A stretch of DNA of 9,059 nt from the NCBI GenBank assembly GCA_030672945.1, contig DAOVFL010000028.1, positions 1 to 9,059 on the forward strand. Reading direction: 5' to 3'. This document shows positions 1-5,527 of this stretch, piece by piece; position 1 is the stretch's first letter, and each line of letters begins with the position of its first letter. The notes beneath the pieces are model-generated. The model had not been told where the DNA came from, did not search any database, and was given only the letters and a program-made list of their open reading frames with translations. The translations under genes were made by a program, and so were the position numbers. Source of the DNA: Candidatus Bathyarchaeota archaeon. Lineage in GTDB: Archaea; Thermoproteota; Bathyarchaeia; Bathyarchaeales; Bathycorpusculaceae.

Positions 1-495
1 TTCATTAACTTCCGCCTTTTTCTGATTCGTAACTCTAACCACGACTATCCCTTCACGTGGCTGACCGTATACGACAAAAGAGTTTTCTGGCGCATATATT
101 GTCGCAACAAGTGTAAGCAGGTCCTCTTCCCCATCTATAACTATTTTAACACGATGATTATGCTTTATTGCTTCCTGAACTGCTAATACTGCTTCTTCCG
201 TTATTGTTCCAGGAGGGTTTTTAACATGAATAGTATTGTCTATAGGAAGTGATATTGGATGTATTCGTTTTCTCATCACTTTGTTATCTACAATAGATAA
301 TTTTGGAAACATATGGTTTTCTGCAAGGTTTTTTGAAACGGTGTCTCCAACAGAAATCACCATTGGTGGTTTTTCTTTTTCCACCAAATTCTTGAGCTTC
401 TTCATTGTTTCGTTAAATGAGCCTTGTATAAGTGTGCCGATGGGGTTCTTGAGTTCTTTACGTAGTTCTGGTGTAAGCCTGTACTCAGTAGTCAT
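1..495 (-). CDS. GTP-dependent dephospho-CoA kinase (DUF359 family), 3' end cut by window
   Basis: This gene encodes the archaeal enzyme that phosphorylates the 3'-hydroxyl of dephospho-CoA with GTP, the last step of coenzyme A synthesis in the cytoplasm. It is unrelated to the bacterial CoaE. I translated 165 residues from the ATG at 495 to base 1, with the frame open throughout. Family hallmarks visible are ISVGDTVSKNL (about 47-57), SIVDNKVMRK (67-76), VKNPPGTIT (91-99), the acidic VIDGEEDLLTLVA (119-131) and YGQPREGIVVV (143-153). Family members are usually about 170-180 residues, so only a few to some fifteen C-terminal residues should be missing. An AGGTT at 504-508 sits 8 nt before the start, inside the last codons of spt4, and the two genes are 2 nt apart. 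In many archaea this gene lies between spt4 and rps24e, so rps24e is expected just beyond the left edge. The assignment rests on motif recognition and synteny. Confidence 0.9.
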   Translation of the reverse strand, partial: MTTEYRLTPELRKELKNPIGTLIQGSFNETMKKLKNLVEKEKPPMVISVGDTVSKNLAENHMFPKLSIVDNKVMRKRIHPISLPIDNTIHVKNPPGTITEEAVLAVQEAIKHNHRVKIVIDGEEDLLTLVATIYAPENSFVVYGQPREGIVVVRVTNQKKAEVNE

Positions 496-497
496 CC

Positions 498-683
498 TTA
501 CCTAACCTTTAACGCGTAACGCCCCTTCTCTTTAATTTTCATGACTTTGGCTATACCTGAGCCTTCAGGGTCAAATATTATAACTAATCCGGTGAAGTCA
601 TCACTTAGAGTTTGTGTTTTGCATCTTGAGCAGACGTTTCCGGTGGTTAAAAGGTGACATGTTGAACAAGCTTTCTCAGGCAT
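498..683 (-). CDS. spt4: Transcription elongation factor Spt4 (RpoE'')
   Basis: Spt4 is the small zinc-binding partner of Spt5 (NusG homologue). The pair binds the RNA polymerase clamp and promotes processive elongation. The 61-residue protein has the four zinc ligands as two CxxC pairs (C6/C9 in ACSTC and C18/C21 in VCSRC), followed by the conserved core with DDFTGLVIIFDPEGSGIAK and the terminal GRYALKVR. A start at GTG 692 would add three residues. I prefer the ATG at 683 because AGGTG at 690-694 lies 6 nt upstream and MPEKAC matches the usual archaeal N-terminus. The start overlaps the end of rpo7 by 8 nt, which suggests translational coupling. Length is normal for the family. Confidence 0.93.
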   Translation of the reverse strand: MPEKACSTCHLLTTGNVCSRCKTQTLSDDFTGLVIIFDPEGSGIAKVMKIKEKGRYALKVR

Positions 684-1284
684 TTGAAGCACCTTTCTCG
701 ACTTTTGCCTCTTTTGGCGGCTTCTCCGCAGCCTTCTTTATTTTTTGCACTTTATGTTCGATCCATTCTAGCTTGCCAAGGAAGGGCTGTCTAGCGGTTA
801 CACCTATTTTTCCGGAGCTTCCAGCTCTACCGAGTGAGACTGCTGTTATTCTGGCACGGACTTGATCTCCGTTGGTTAGTTTCCTTCTAGTTTCTTTCCC
901 TATCAAGACGCCTTGCTTTTCATCATATGAGATGAAATCGTCCATAAGCTGTGAAACGTGTAGTAAAGCATCAACAGGTCCTACACGTATGAAGGCTCCG
1001 AAATCAGCAATCTCCACAACCTCTCCTTCGATTACTTCCTGAATTTTAGGGTAGTATGTCAGTAAAGAAAAATTCACTTTATGGTATGCAGCTCCATCAC
1101 CAGGAATTATTTTGCCGACTTGGCTTACTTTTACATCGGTTACGGCTATGACGTAACCTAGGTCTTCATTGATCATTCCATCATATTTTGCTTTAACCTG
1201 CTGATGTCCTACAGCTTCTAAAGAGTTACCAAACGTTTCAGGTGGAATGCGAATTATATCCTGAAGTTTTACAAGTTTGAACAA
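676..1284 (-). CDS. rpo7: DNA-directed RNA polymerase subunit Rpo7 (E')
   Basis: Rpo7 (RpoE1, homologue of eukaryotic Rpb7) forms the polymerase stalk with Rpo4. The stalk binds emerging RNA and helps open-complex formation and termination. The 202-residue product has an N-terminal RNP-like domain (about 1-80, with IRIPPETFG and IIPGDGAAYHKV) and an S1 RNA-binding domain (about 83-166, with VIEGEVVEIADFGAFIRVGP and a terminal GKIGVTARQP). It ends in a lysine-rich tail of some 30 residues. The start is TTG at 1284: the resulting FKLVKLQDIIRIPPE begins exactly where homologues do, and GGGAGG, encoded in the last codons of the upstream PIN gene, serves as Shine-Dalgarno about 11 nt before it. 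The PIN stop is 4 nt upstream and spt4 overlaps the 3' end, as expected for the conserved archaeal cluster. Confidence 0.96.
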   Translation of the reverse strand: MFKLVKLQDIIRIPPETFGNSLEAVGHQQVKAKYDGMINEDLGYVIAVTDVKVSQVGKIIPGDGAAYHKVNFSLLTYYPKIQEVIEGEVVEIADFGAFIRVGPVDALLHVSQLMDDFISYDEKQGVLIGKETRRKLTNGDQVRARITAVSLGRAGSSGKIGVTARQPFLGKLEWIEHKVQKIKKAAEKPPKEAKVEKGASNA

Positions 1285-1288
1285 AAGG

Positions 1289-1714
1289 TTATATCCTCCC
1301 GTCGATTTCTAAACGTGATTTTTGCCTTACATAAATAACTGGTACATTTATATTTCTTAACCTTTTCCTAAGCTCTCTATCATTTGTAAACACGGGGCAT
1401 TTCCATTCATGGGCTACTTGAAAAACGGTGTCGTCCGGAGAGGAACTATCATACTTCTTATCCAATTCAACTACCTTGCATTTTTCAGCAATTTTCAAGG
1501 CATAAGACGCATTTTTCCGCGTTTTCGGTGAACCTTTCTCGGCAAGTTTTTCAAGTTCTCTTCGGATCGGTGGAAGTAGAATCAACTCAAACTTCATGTT
1601 TAAAAGTTTTAACTCCTCAAAAATATCGATTTTAAACTGAAGTGGGACGAATAAGGCGTTCGAGTCCAAAATTATCCTTAAAGGTCTCTTTATAGGTTTG
1701 GATTCTTGTGGCAT
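1289..1714 (-). CDS. PIN-domain ribonuclease, Fcf1/Utp24-like (COG1412 type)
   Basis: This is a single PIN-domain protein of 141 residues, a metal-dependent endoribonuclease fold. The acidic active-site residues are present: D17 in ILDSNALF, E53 in RRELEKL, D94/D95 in SPDDTVFQ, and D112 in FTNDREL. Predicted chemistry is Mg2+/Mn2+-dependent RNA cleavage. No antitoxin gene is adjacent. The gene sits between aIF2 gamma and rpo7, a position conserved in archaea, and this argues for a housekeeping role such as rRNA processing, like eukaryotic Fcf1, rather than a VapC toxin. That role is inference; the PIN fold is well supported. The ATG is separated from the aIF2 gamma stop by one base (TAA-C-ATG), so translation is probably coupled. 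No strong Shine-Dalgarno is visible. A short basic N-terminal arm (about 1-12) precedes the first strand. Confidence 0.88.
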   Translation of the reverse strand: MPQESKPIKRPLRIILDSNALFVPLQFKIDIFEELKLLNMKFELILLPPIRRELEKLAEKGSPKTRKNASYALKIAEKCKVVELDKKYDSSSPDDTVFQVAHEWKCPVFTNDRELRKRLRNINVPVIYVRQKSRLEIDGRI

Positions 1715-1715
1715 G

Positions 1716-2966
1716 TTATGTTCTCATACCGTATCCTATTAGTCTCCATCTACCTACTATTTTTCTGCTTATTGCAACTCTTGAGTCTATGTGTGCGCAG
1801 ACTGGCCTTGTAAGCTGAACTTTGATGTCATCCTTCTTTATTGAAGTGACTTTCCCAACGGTTATTGCTGAGCCTACATGTAAAAGCAATGTTTCATCGA
1901 TGTTTACTTTCTCAACTTTCACAAGCTCTTTTGTTCCTACAGCTCGCTCAAGAGTTTGCGCTTTTATAGTTAATTCTGAGAGCGTTGGGGGTAGTTCATC
2001 TTTTCTTCCAACAACATTGCCTGTCAATCCGTCTGCTTTTGAAAATGACGGGTCCAAAAGTGTTCCTACTCCTATTAATCCTCCGCAATGAGCTTCTTTT
2101 ACACTTTTGCCTCCTGTATGTAGACTGGTGATTTCGCTGATTAGGGTGTTGTAAACCCTTTTTCTTTCTTTTTCTGTGCTGATTCCAGGGCGGATCTCTA
2201 TTTCTTCTCCAACTGTGAATTTCCCTTGTAGTATTGTGCCTCCAATGACTCCTCCTGTCATCTTTTCAATTGGCGTGCCTGGCTTGTTAACATCGAAGGA
2301 ACGAACAATATACATGAATGGGGGCTTTGTTTCATCTCTCATCGGCGTCGGGATAAATTCTTCCATTGCTTGAATGAGAATATCCATATTCAATGATCGT
2401 TGTGCTGAAACGGGAATTATGGGCGCCTTTTCTGCGATTGTTCCCTTGATAAAATTCTTGATTTCTTTATAGTTTTCACGTGCTCTTGTCTCATTAACAA
2501 TGTCAATCTTGTTTTGCACAATAACGATGTTTTTTATGCCAACTATTTCAGCGGCTGCTAAATGTTCTCTCGTTTGTGGTTGAGGACATGTTTCGTCTGC
2601 AGCGATGATAAGTATTGCTCCGTCCATTATTGCTGCTCCCGAGAGCATTGTTGCCATTAATGCCTCATGACCTGGTGCATCCACAAAACTGATTGCGCGA
2701 AGAAAAGCTGTTTTTGAATTACAGTGAGGGCAAACTGGTTTTGTCGAATAATTTTCCGGCAGCTTGCATTTTGGGCATTTATAGACAAGCATATCTGCAT
2801 AACCTAATCTTATTGTTATGCCTCTTTTCAGTTCCTCGCTGTGTCTTGCTGCCCAAGTACCGGTTAATGCCTGTACTAATGTTGTTTTGCCATGGTCAAC
2901 ATGGCCTATAGTTCCTATGTTTACTTCGGGTTGTTTCAGTAAAGCCTTGTTTCTCTTTCCGCTCAT
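1716..2966 (-). CDS. eif2g: Translation initiation factor aIF2, gamma subunit
   Basis: This is the GTPase core of archaeal IF2, which binds initiator Met-tRNA and carries it to the small ribosomal subunit. With the ATG at 2966 it has 416 residues, a normal length. G motifs are all present: P-loop GHVDHGKT (21-28), switch I RGITIRLGYAD (48-58), DAPGH (96-100), NKID (152-155) and SAQ (187-189). A zinc knuckle typical of aIF2 gamma lies inside the G domain (C64, C67, C79, C82). Domains II and III follow (about 205-416), with PFMYIVRSFDVNKPG, GGVIGGTILQGKF and the C-terminal RPVCAHIDSRVAISR. An upstream in-frame TTG at 2990 would add eight residues. I prefer the ATG because MSGKRNKALLKQPEVNIGT resembles family N-termini, although neither start has a strong Shine-Dalgarno. 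A spacer of 61 bases separates it from rps6e. Confidence 0.97.
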   Translation of the reverse strand: MSGKRNKALLKQPEVNIGTIGHVDHGKTTLVQALTGTWAARHSEELKRGITIRLGYADMLVYKCPKCKLPENYSTKPVCPHCNSKTAFLRAISFVDAPGHEALMATMLSGAAIMDGAILIIAADETCPQPQTREHLAAAEIVGIKNIVIVQNKIDIVNETRARENYKEIKNFIKGTIAEKAPIIPVSAQRSLNMDILIQAMEEFIPTPMRDETKPPFMYIVRSFDVNKPGTPIEKMTGGVIGGTILQGKFTVGEEIEIRPGISTEKERKRVYNTLISEITSLHTGGKSVKEAHCGGLIGVGTLLDPSFSKADGLTGNVVGRKDELPPTLSELTIKAQTLERAVGTKELVKVEKVNIDETLLLHVGSAITVGKVTSIKKDDIKVQLTRPVCAHIDSRVAISRKIVGRWRLIGYGMRT

Positions 2967-3012
2967 TTTATTTTCCCATAGACACTGCAAATTTGTTTGA
3001 GGATTGGATTGT

Positions 3013-3025
3013 GTGAGTTAATAAG
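3013..3025 (-). promoter_or_regulatory. Weak TATA-like element upstream of aIF2 gamma
   Basis: The minus strand reads CTTATTAAC here, centred about 54 bases before the aIF2 gamma ATG. This is the same distance as the better TATA boxes before rps6e and the M32 peptidase. The match is poor and the gene may simply be co-transcribed with rps6e. Low confidence. Confidence 0.22.
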
Positions 3026-3027
3026 TG

Positions 3028-3450
3028 TTAATCCTCAATCTTAATTTCCTTTTTAGGTGTTTCTACTTCATCTTTCTTTTTTTTTCCTTTCTTGGCTTGT
3101 TTTGGCTTCTCTACTATTTTCATGTTTATTTGCATCATTTCATCTGTTATTACGTTTCCACGCACCATTTTCCTTCTCCTTTCTCCTTTATCTTTGGGAT
3201 TGAAACCGACTCCTTTACCTATCATCACTTTTCTACGGACACCACCGTGAACGTTCGGTCTCATTGGGAATCCATCTTTGTCGGAGCCGCCAGTTATCTG
3301 CACTTTATGTCCGGATAAACCCACTATTGCTCCATCTAATACTTCACCTGCTCTTCTTCCAATCAATGGGATCGTGCGAGTTTCCTCTAGTTCAACAGTT
3401 TTTGAAGTTCCTGAATCTGGGTCTGAAATTACTATTTTGAACTTAGCCAA
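3028..3450 (-). CDS. rps6e: Small subunit ribosomal protein S6e
   Basis: S6e is a 30S component shared by archaea and eukaryotes. The 140-residue protein begins MAKFKIVISDP and carries the family core ITGGSDKDGFPMR (52-64), NVHGGVRRKVMIGKG (66-80) and GERRRKMVRGNVI (89-101). The last 25 residues form a charged lysine-rich tail (KKGKKKK at 120-126) that is probably disordered and contacts rRNA. The start codon is TTG at 3450, supported by GGAGAGG at 3458-3464 with 7 nt spacing and by exact agreement with the family N-terminus. The gene heads the translation/transcription cluster. It lies 75 bases downstream of the fae-hps stop and probably has its own promoter. Confidence 0.96.
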   Translation of the reverse strand: MAKFKIVISDPDSGTSKTVELEETRTIPLIGRRAGEVLDGAIVGLSGHKVQITGGSDKDGFPMRPNVHGGVRRKVMIGKGVGFNPKDKGERRRKMVRGNVITDEMMQINMKIVEKPKQAKKGKKKKDEVETPKKEIKIED

Positions 3451-3457
3451 GTGTTAA

Positions 3458-3464
3458 CCTCTCC
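3458..3464 (-). promoter_or_regulatory. Shine-Dalgarno deciding the TTG start of rps6e
   Basis: The minus strand reads GGAGAGG, complementary to the archaeal 16S rRNA 3' end, 7 nt before the TTG at 3450. There is no ATG or GTG nearby in frame, so this site fixes the start. Confidence 0.75.
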
Positions 3465-3500
3465 AGTAACGTTATGAAAGTTGAACATCTCTCTATTAAG

Positions 3501-3513
3501 GATTTATGAAAAC
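3501..3513 (-). promoter_or_regulatory. Probable TATA box for rps6e and the downstream cluster
   Basis: The minus strand reads TTTTCATAAATC, with TTCATAAA at 3503-3510. Initiation about 25 bases downstream would fall near 3480 and give a leader of roughly 30 nt containing the GGAGAGG. An almost identical element (TTTTCATAAAG) lies at the same distance from the M32 peptidase start. Confidence 0.45.
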
Positions 3514-3525
3514 TTTAGTAAGCAA

Positions 3526-4983
3526 CTACTCTACGTGTACTCTGAACAAGTCTATATCTTTCTCCATTTCGGGTGTTAGTTCGAGGAGTTCCCTTGCGGC
3601 ACGTTCAACGTCTTTAGATTGTGTCACATACCTTCCAACTATGAGTATGTCTGCACCTTTTTCCAGAGCTTCTTTAGCCGTTTTTGGTATTATTCCGCCT
3701 GCTACCGCAATAAGGAAACGCTTATCTTTAAATGCTTGCCGCAGTTCTTTAATAAGTTCTAGACCTAGGGTTCTTCCAGTTTCCTGATCTATTCCTCTAT
3801 GTAGAACTACTATGTCAGGAAATTCCTTAAGCGTTCTAAGTTTTTTGATAGGGTCTTCCACATTCAGCATGTCTACTACAGCGTATACTCCAAGTCTTTT
3901 TGCTTCATGTGTGAAGGCGTTTAATGTTTCTACTGGAGCCAATCCGGCAGCAACAACAGCGTCTGCTGTTTCATCGTAAGCCAAATCAACCTCAACCTTC
4001 CCCACGTCTAAAGTTTTTAGATCTGCAACGAAGAATATGTCTCTTGCAATTTCTCTGAGTTCACTGATCACTTTTGTTCCATACCTTTTTATCAGGGGTG
4101 TACCCATCTCGAGTATTATCCTGTCACTTCTTGGAAGCAAGGATATGATCTTCTTATTTCTGCCTAAATCTGGTATATCAAGTGAGATTTGTAGGTATGG
4201 TGGTCTCCACAAGCGTGGAACTTTGAACCCCATTATTGGATGTCTGGCTCTGTCCTTGTCATAGAGAACCTTTTCTAAGGGCGGATAATTTGCTAAGGCT
4301 CTCTTTAGAGCTAGCTTGGTCGCTCCATAATTGTAGTGGTATATTTTGCGGTAGTCAACCGCCTTCGGATGTACAAAAACACTGCAGACTACAACCCAAT
4401 CATCTACTTTGTCTTTTGGAACGACGCCTTCTTCGACGGCGTCTGCAACTGCCTTTGCAACTGCCGCTTGCGCTGGACCAAAAATTTTGTTAGTATCTTC
4501 TAAATTCTTCACGGTAACTTTAGGTACAAGTAAAGTGTGTGGTTTAGGCGGCAGATTCGGTCTAATAACAGCTAAAAGTGGTGTGTGCCCCATAGAAAGA
4601 TTGGATAAACCCGCTGCAAAAGCTTTTCCGACAGGACCCTCCTTATCACCTATCAAAAGGTCTATGTGGGCAACCTCGTTTCCCTGTCCCACCAACGCCT
4701 CTCCTATAAAATAAGCATGTTTACGATAAGTTCCAGCAGTTTCTATTCCTTGAGCTGTCGTTACTACGTCAGCTATATGCTTAAAATCGACATTAAACTC
4801 TTTAAGCCACGTGTAAAGTGTATCCCTATGTATGTTAAGCAGTTTAGCTGTGCCGGAAATCGTAGGTTTTGTCGGTCTGCCTTTCAAGAGACTGCGAGCT
4901 TCTGCTTCCTTTTTCGCAGTTTCTAATAGAACTTTTGTAAACTCATCTATTGTATCCGGTTTCCTTATATCACGATCCGACAT
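3526..4983 (-). CDS. fae-hps: HTH-Fae-Hps fusion: formaldehyde-activating enzyme / 3-hexulose-6-phosphate synthase with N-terminal helix-turn-helix
   Basis: The protein has 485 residues in three parts. Residues about 35-67 look like a Fis-type helix-turn-helix (TISGTAKLLNIHRDTLYTWL, then KEFNVDF), preceded by a charged helix. Residues about 92-232 are Fae, which condenses formaldehyde with tetrahydromethanopterin. It begins FIGEALVGQGNEVAHIDLLI, where H106 matches the catalytic His, and includes GHTPLLAVIRPNLPPKP and IFGPAQAAVAKAVADAVEEG. Residues about 263-470 are Hps, an OMP-decarboxylase-like TIM barrel with the D-x-K-x-x-D motif (D321, K323, D326), HRGIDQE and phosphate-binding AVAGG and IVGRY. 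In archaea lacking the oxidative pentose phosphate pathway, Hps can run backwards to make ribulose 5-phosphate while Fae captures the released formaldehyde. Fae-Hps fusions are known and run about 390 residues; the additional 90 residues are the oddity. No Met lies between the HTH and Fae, so the frame supports a true fusion. The ATG at 4983 has GTGAG 5 nt upstream and a strong TATA box. Confidence 0.93.
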   Translation of the reverse strand: MSDRDIRKPDTIDEFTKVLLETAKKEAEARSLLKGRPTKPTISGTAKLLNIHRDTLYTWLKEFNVDFKHIADVVTTAQGIETAGTYRKHAYFIGEALVGQGNEVAHIDLLIGDKEGPVGKAFAAGLSNLSMGHTPLLAVIRPNLPPKPHTLLVPKVTVKNLEDTNKIFGPAQAAVAKAVADAVEEGVVPKDKVDDWVVVCSVFVHPKAVDYRKIYHYNYGATKLALKRALANYPPLEKVLYDKDRARHPIMGFKVPRLWRPPYLQISLDIPDLGRNKKIISLLPRSDRIILEMGTPLIKRYGTKVISELREIARDIFFVADLKTLDVGKVEVDLAYDETADAVVAAGLAPVETLNAFTHEAKRLGVYAVVDMLNVEDPIKKLRTLKEFPDIVVLHRGIDQETGRTLGLELIKELRQAFKDKRFLIAVAGGIIPKTAKEALEKGADILIVGRYVTQSKDVERAARELLELTPEMEKDIDLFRVHVE

Positions 4984-4988
4984 TTATG

Positions 4989-4995
4989 CTCACTC
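4989..4995 (-). promoter_or_regulatory. Shine-Dalgarno of the HTH-Fae-Hps gene
   Basis: The minus strand reads GAGTGAG, ending 5 nt before the ATG at 4983. It supports starting the protein with the helix-turn-helix extension rather than at an internal codon next to the Fae domain. Confidence 0.55.
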
Positions 4996-5015
4996 TTGAA
5001 GATTTCTAGTAAAGG

Positions 5016-5028
5016 TTATATATAAATA
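5016..5028 (-). promoter_or_regulatory. Strong TATA box for the HTH-Fae-Hps gene
   Basis: The minus strand reads TATTTATATATAA, close to the archaeal TATA consensus. Its centre is about 38 bases before the ATG, so transcription should start near 4996 and leave a leader of only about 13 nt with the GAGTGAG inside it. This is the best promoter match in the window. Confidence 0.7.
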
Positions 5029-5050
5029 TGTCGGGTAGACGCATGATATC

Positions 5051-5059
5051 GGGTCACCC
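5051..5059. repeat. Short palindrome GGGTCACCC upstream of the fae-hps promoter
   Basis: The GGGT/ACCC arms flank a single central base, about 30 bases upstream of the centre of the fae-hps TATA box. That would be a suitable place for an operator or activator site. The element is short and occurs once, so chance cannot be excluded. Confidence 0.3.
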
Positions 5060-5286
5060 TGTTAAATCCTTACGACGAAAATGTGACATCAAACCCCTAA
5101 AATTGGAAAGTGGAGATTCTGTTGCCTACACTTTTTTGAATCTTGTTACGTTTCATAATTATAGTATAGAGTTTGCCGATGTGTGAGTGTCGGTGTTGTA
5201 GAAGGAATCTATAATTGTAGTGGTTTCGTAGGTTATTCTGATGGACTTTTGTATGAAATGAGAACAAGTTTTTGCTTAATAAGTAA

Positions 5287-5298
5287 AGTCTATATACT
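5287..5298 (+). promoter_or_regulatory. Probable TATA box of the small membrane protein gene
   Basis: TCTATATACT follows a purine-rich GTAAAG that could be the TFB-recognition element. The predicted start of transcription, near 5319, gives a leader of about 25 nt that includes GGGGG at 5332-5336. Confidence 0.5.
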
Positions 5299-5344
5299 AC
5301 GGAACTTAAAAGGGTTAAACTTGAAACCATTGGGGGCCAACCAT

Positions 5345-5527
5345 ATGTCCTGGGAAGATTTAGTCTGCTTATGTGTAGTGATTATGGGTGTAGTTTTATT
5401 TCTATTTGGTGCTAACTATTATGACGCTTTAATTGGCTGGATCGGGGGTTATCTTGTGATTGCCGGTCTTCTTATGAAAATAGTTCTAACAATTTGGAAG
5501 AGTTTAAAGAAAAAGGAAGAGTATTAA
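5345..5527 (+). CDS. Small membrane protein, two predicted transmembrane helices, function unknown
   Basis: I do not recognise a family. The 60-residue product has two hydrophobic segments: residues about 6-23 (LVCLCVVIMGVVLFLFGA) and about 29-50 (from LIGWIGGYLVIAG to the KIVLTIW stretch). A short loop with NYYD joins them and the charged tail is KSLKKKEEY. The basic tail predicts both ends in the cytoplasm with a hairpin through the membrane. The frame is open upstream to 5183, but that part does not look coding. I chose the ATG at 5345 because GGGGG lies 8 nt before it, a TATA box is correctly spaced, and the sequence becomes membrane-like from this point. It is transcribed divergently from fae-hps and converges on the M32 peptidase, sharing the TTAA at the two stops. 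Existence is probable from promoter, ribosome site and composition; the function is open. Confidence 0.65.
   Translation: MSWEDLVCLCVVIMGVVLFLFGANYYDALIGWIGGYLVIAGLLMKIVLTIWKSLKKKEEY

Larger units (their letters stand above)
4984..5344. other. Divergent intergenic region between fae-hps and the small membrane protein
   Basis: These 361 bases separate two divergently transcribed genes. Recognisable content is the fae-hps TATA box and Shine-Dalgarno at the left end, a short palindrome GGGTCACCC at 5051-5059 just upstream of that TATA box, and a TATA box plus Shine-Dalgarno for the membrane protein at the right end. The central part (about 5065-5280) has weak features only: an inverted pair AGATTC/GAATCT (5114-5119 and 5138-5143), CCGA/TCGG (5176-5179 and 5190-5193), and two TTGTAG copies. 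Open frames on both strands here lack coding character. I see no tRNA and no clear box C/D RNA. Confidence 0.6.

Noticed and set aside
1289..1714. VapC-type toxin interpretation of the PIN protein
   Set aside because: No small antitoxin gene is adjacent and the position in a conserved housekeeping cluster favours an Fcf1-like role.
2967..2990. TTG start at 2990 for aIF2 gamma
   Set aside because: It has no Shine-Dalgarno, and the eight extra residues are not expected for the family; the ATG at 2966 gives the normal length.
4409..4714. 101-codon plus-strand open frame
   Set aside because: Shadow of the Fae domain coding sequence; alanine- and serine-rich reading of a conserved gene on the other strand.
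5170..5265. Possible box C/D guide RNA in the intergenic region (ATGA- and CTGA-like strings)
   Set aside because: No pair of proper C and D boxes at normal spacing with terminal complementarity could be found on either strand.
5097..5330. 77-codon open frame on the minus strand in the divergent intergenic region
   Set aside because: No ribosome site, no recognisable domain, low-complexity His/Asn/Tyr-rich composition, and it overlaps the TATA box of the membrane protein gene.
5183..5344. In-frame upstream extension of the small membrane protein to a GTG start
   Set aside because: The extension has no coding character and contains the predicted TATA box and Shine-Dalgarno of the shorter gene, so the ATG at 5345 is preferred.
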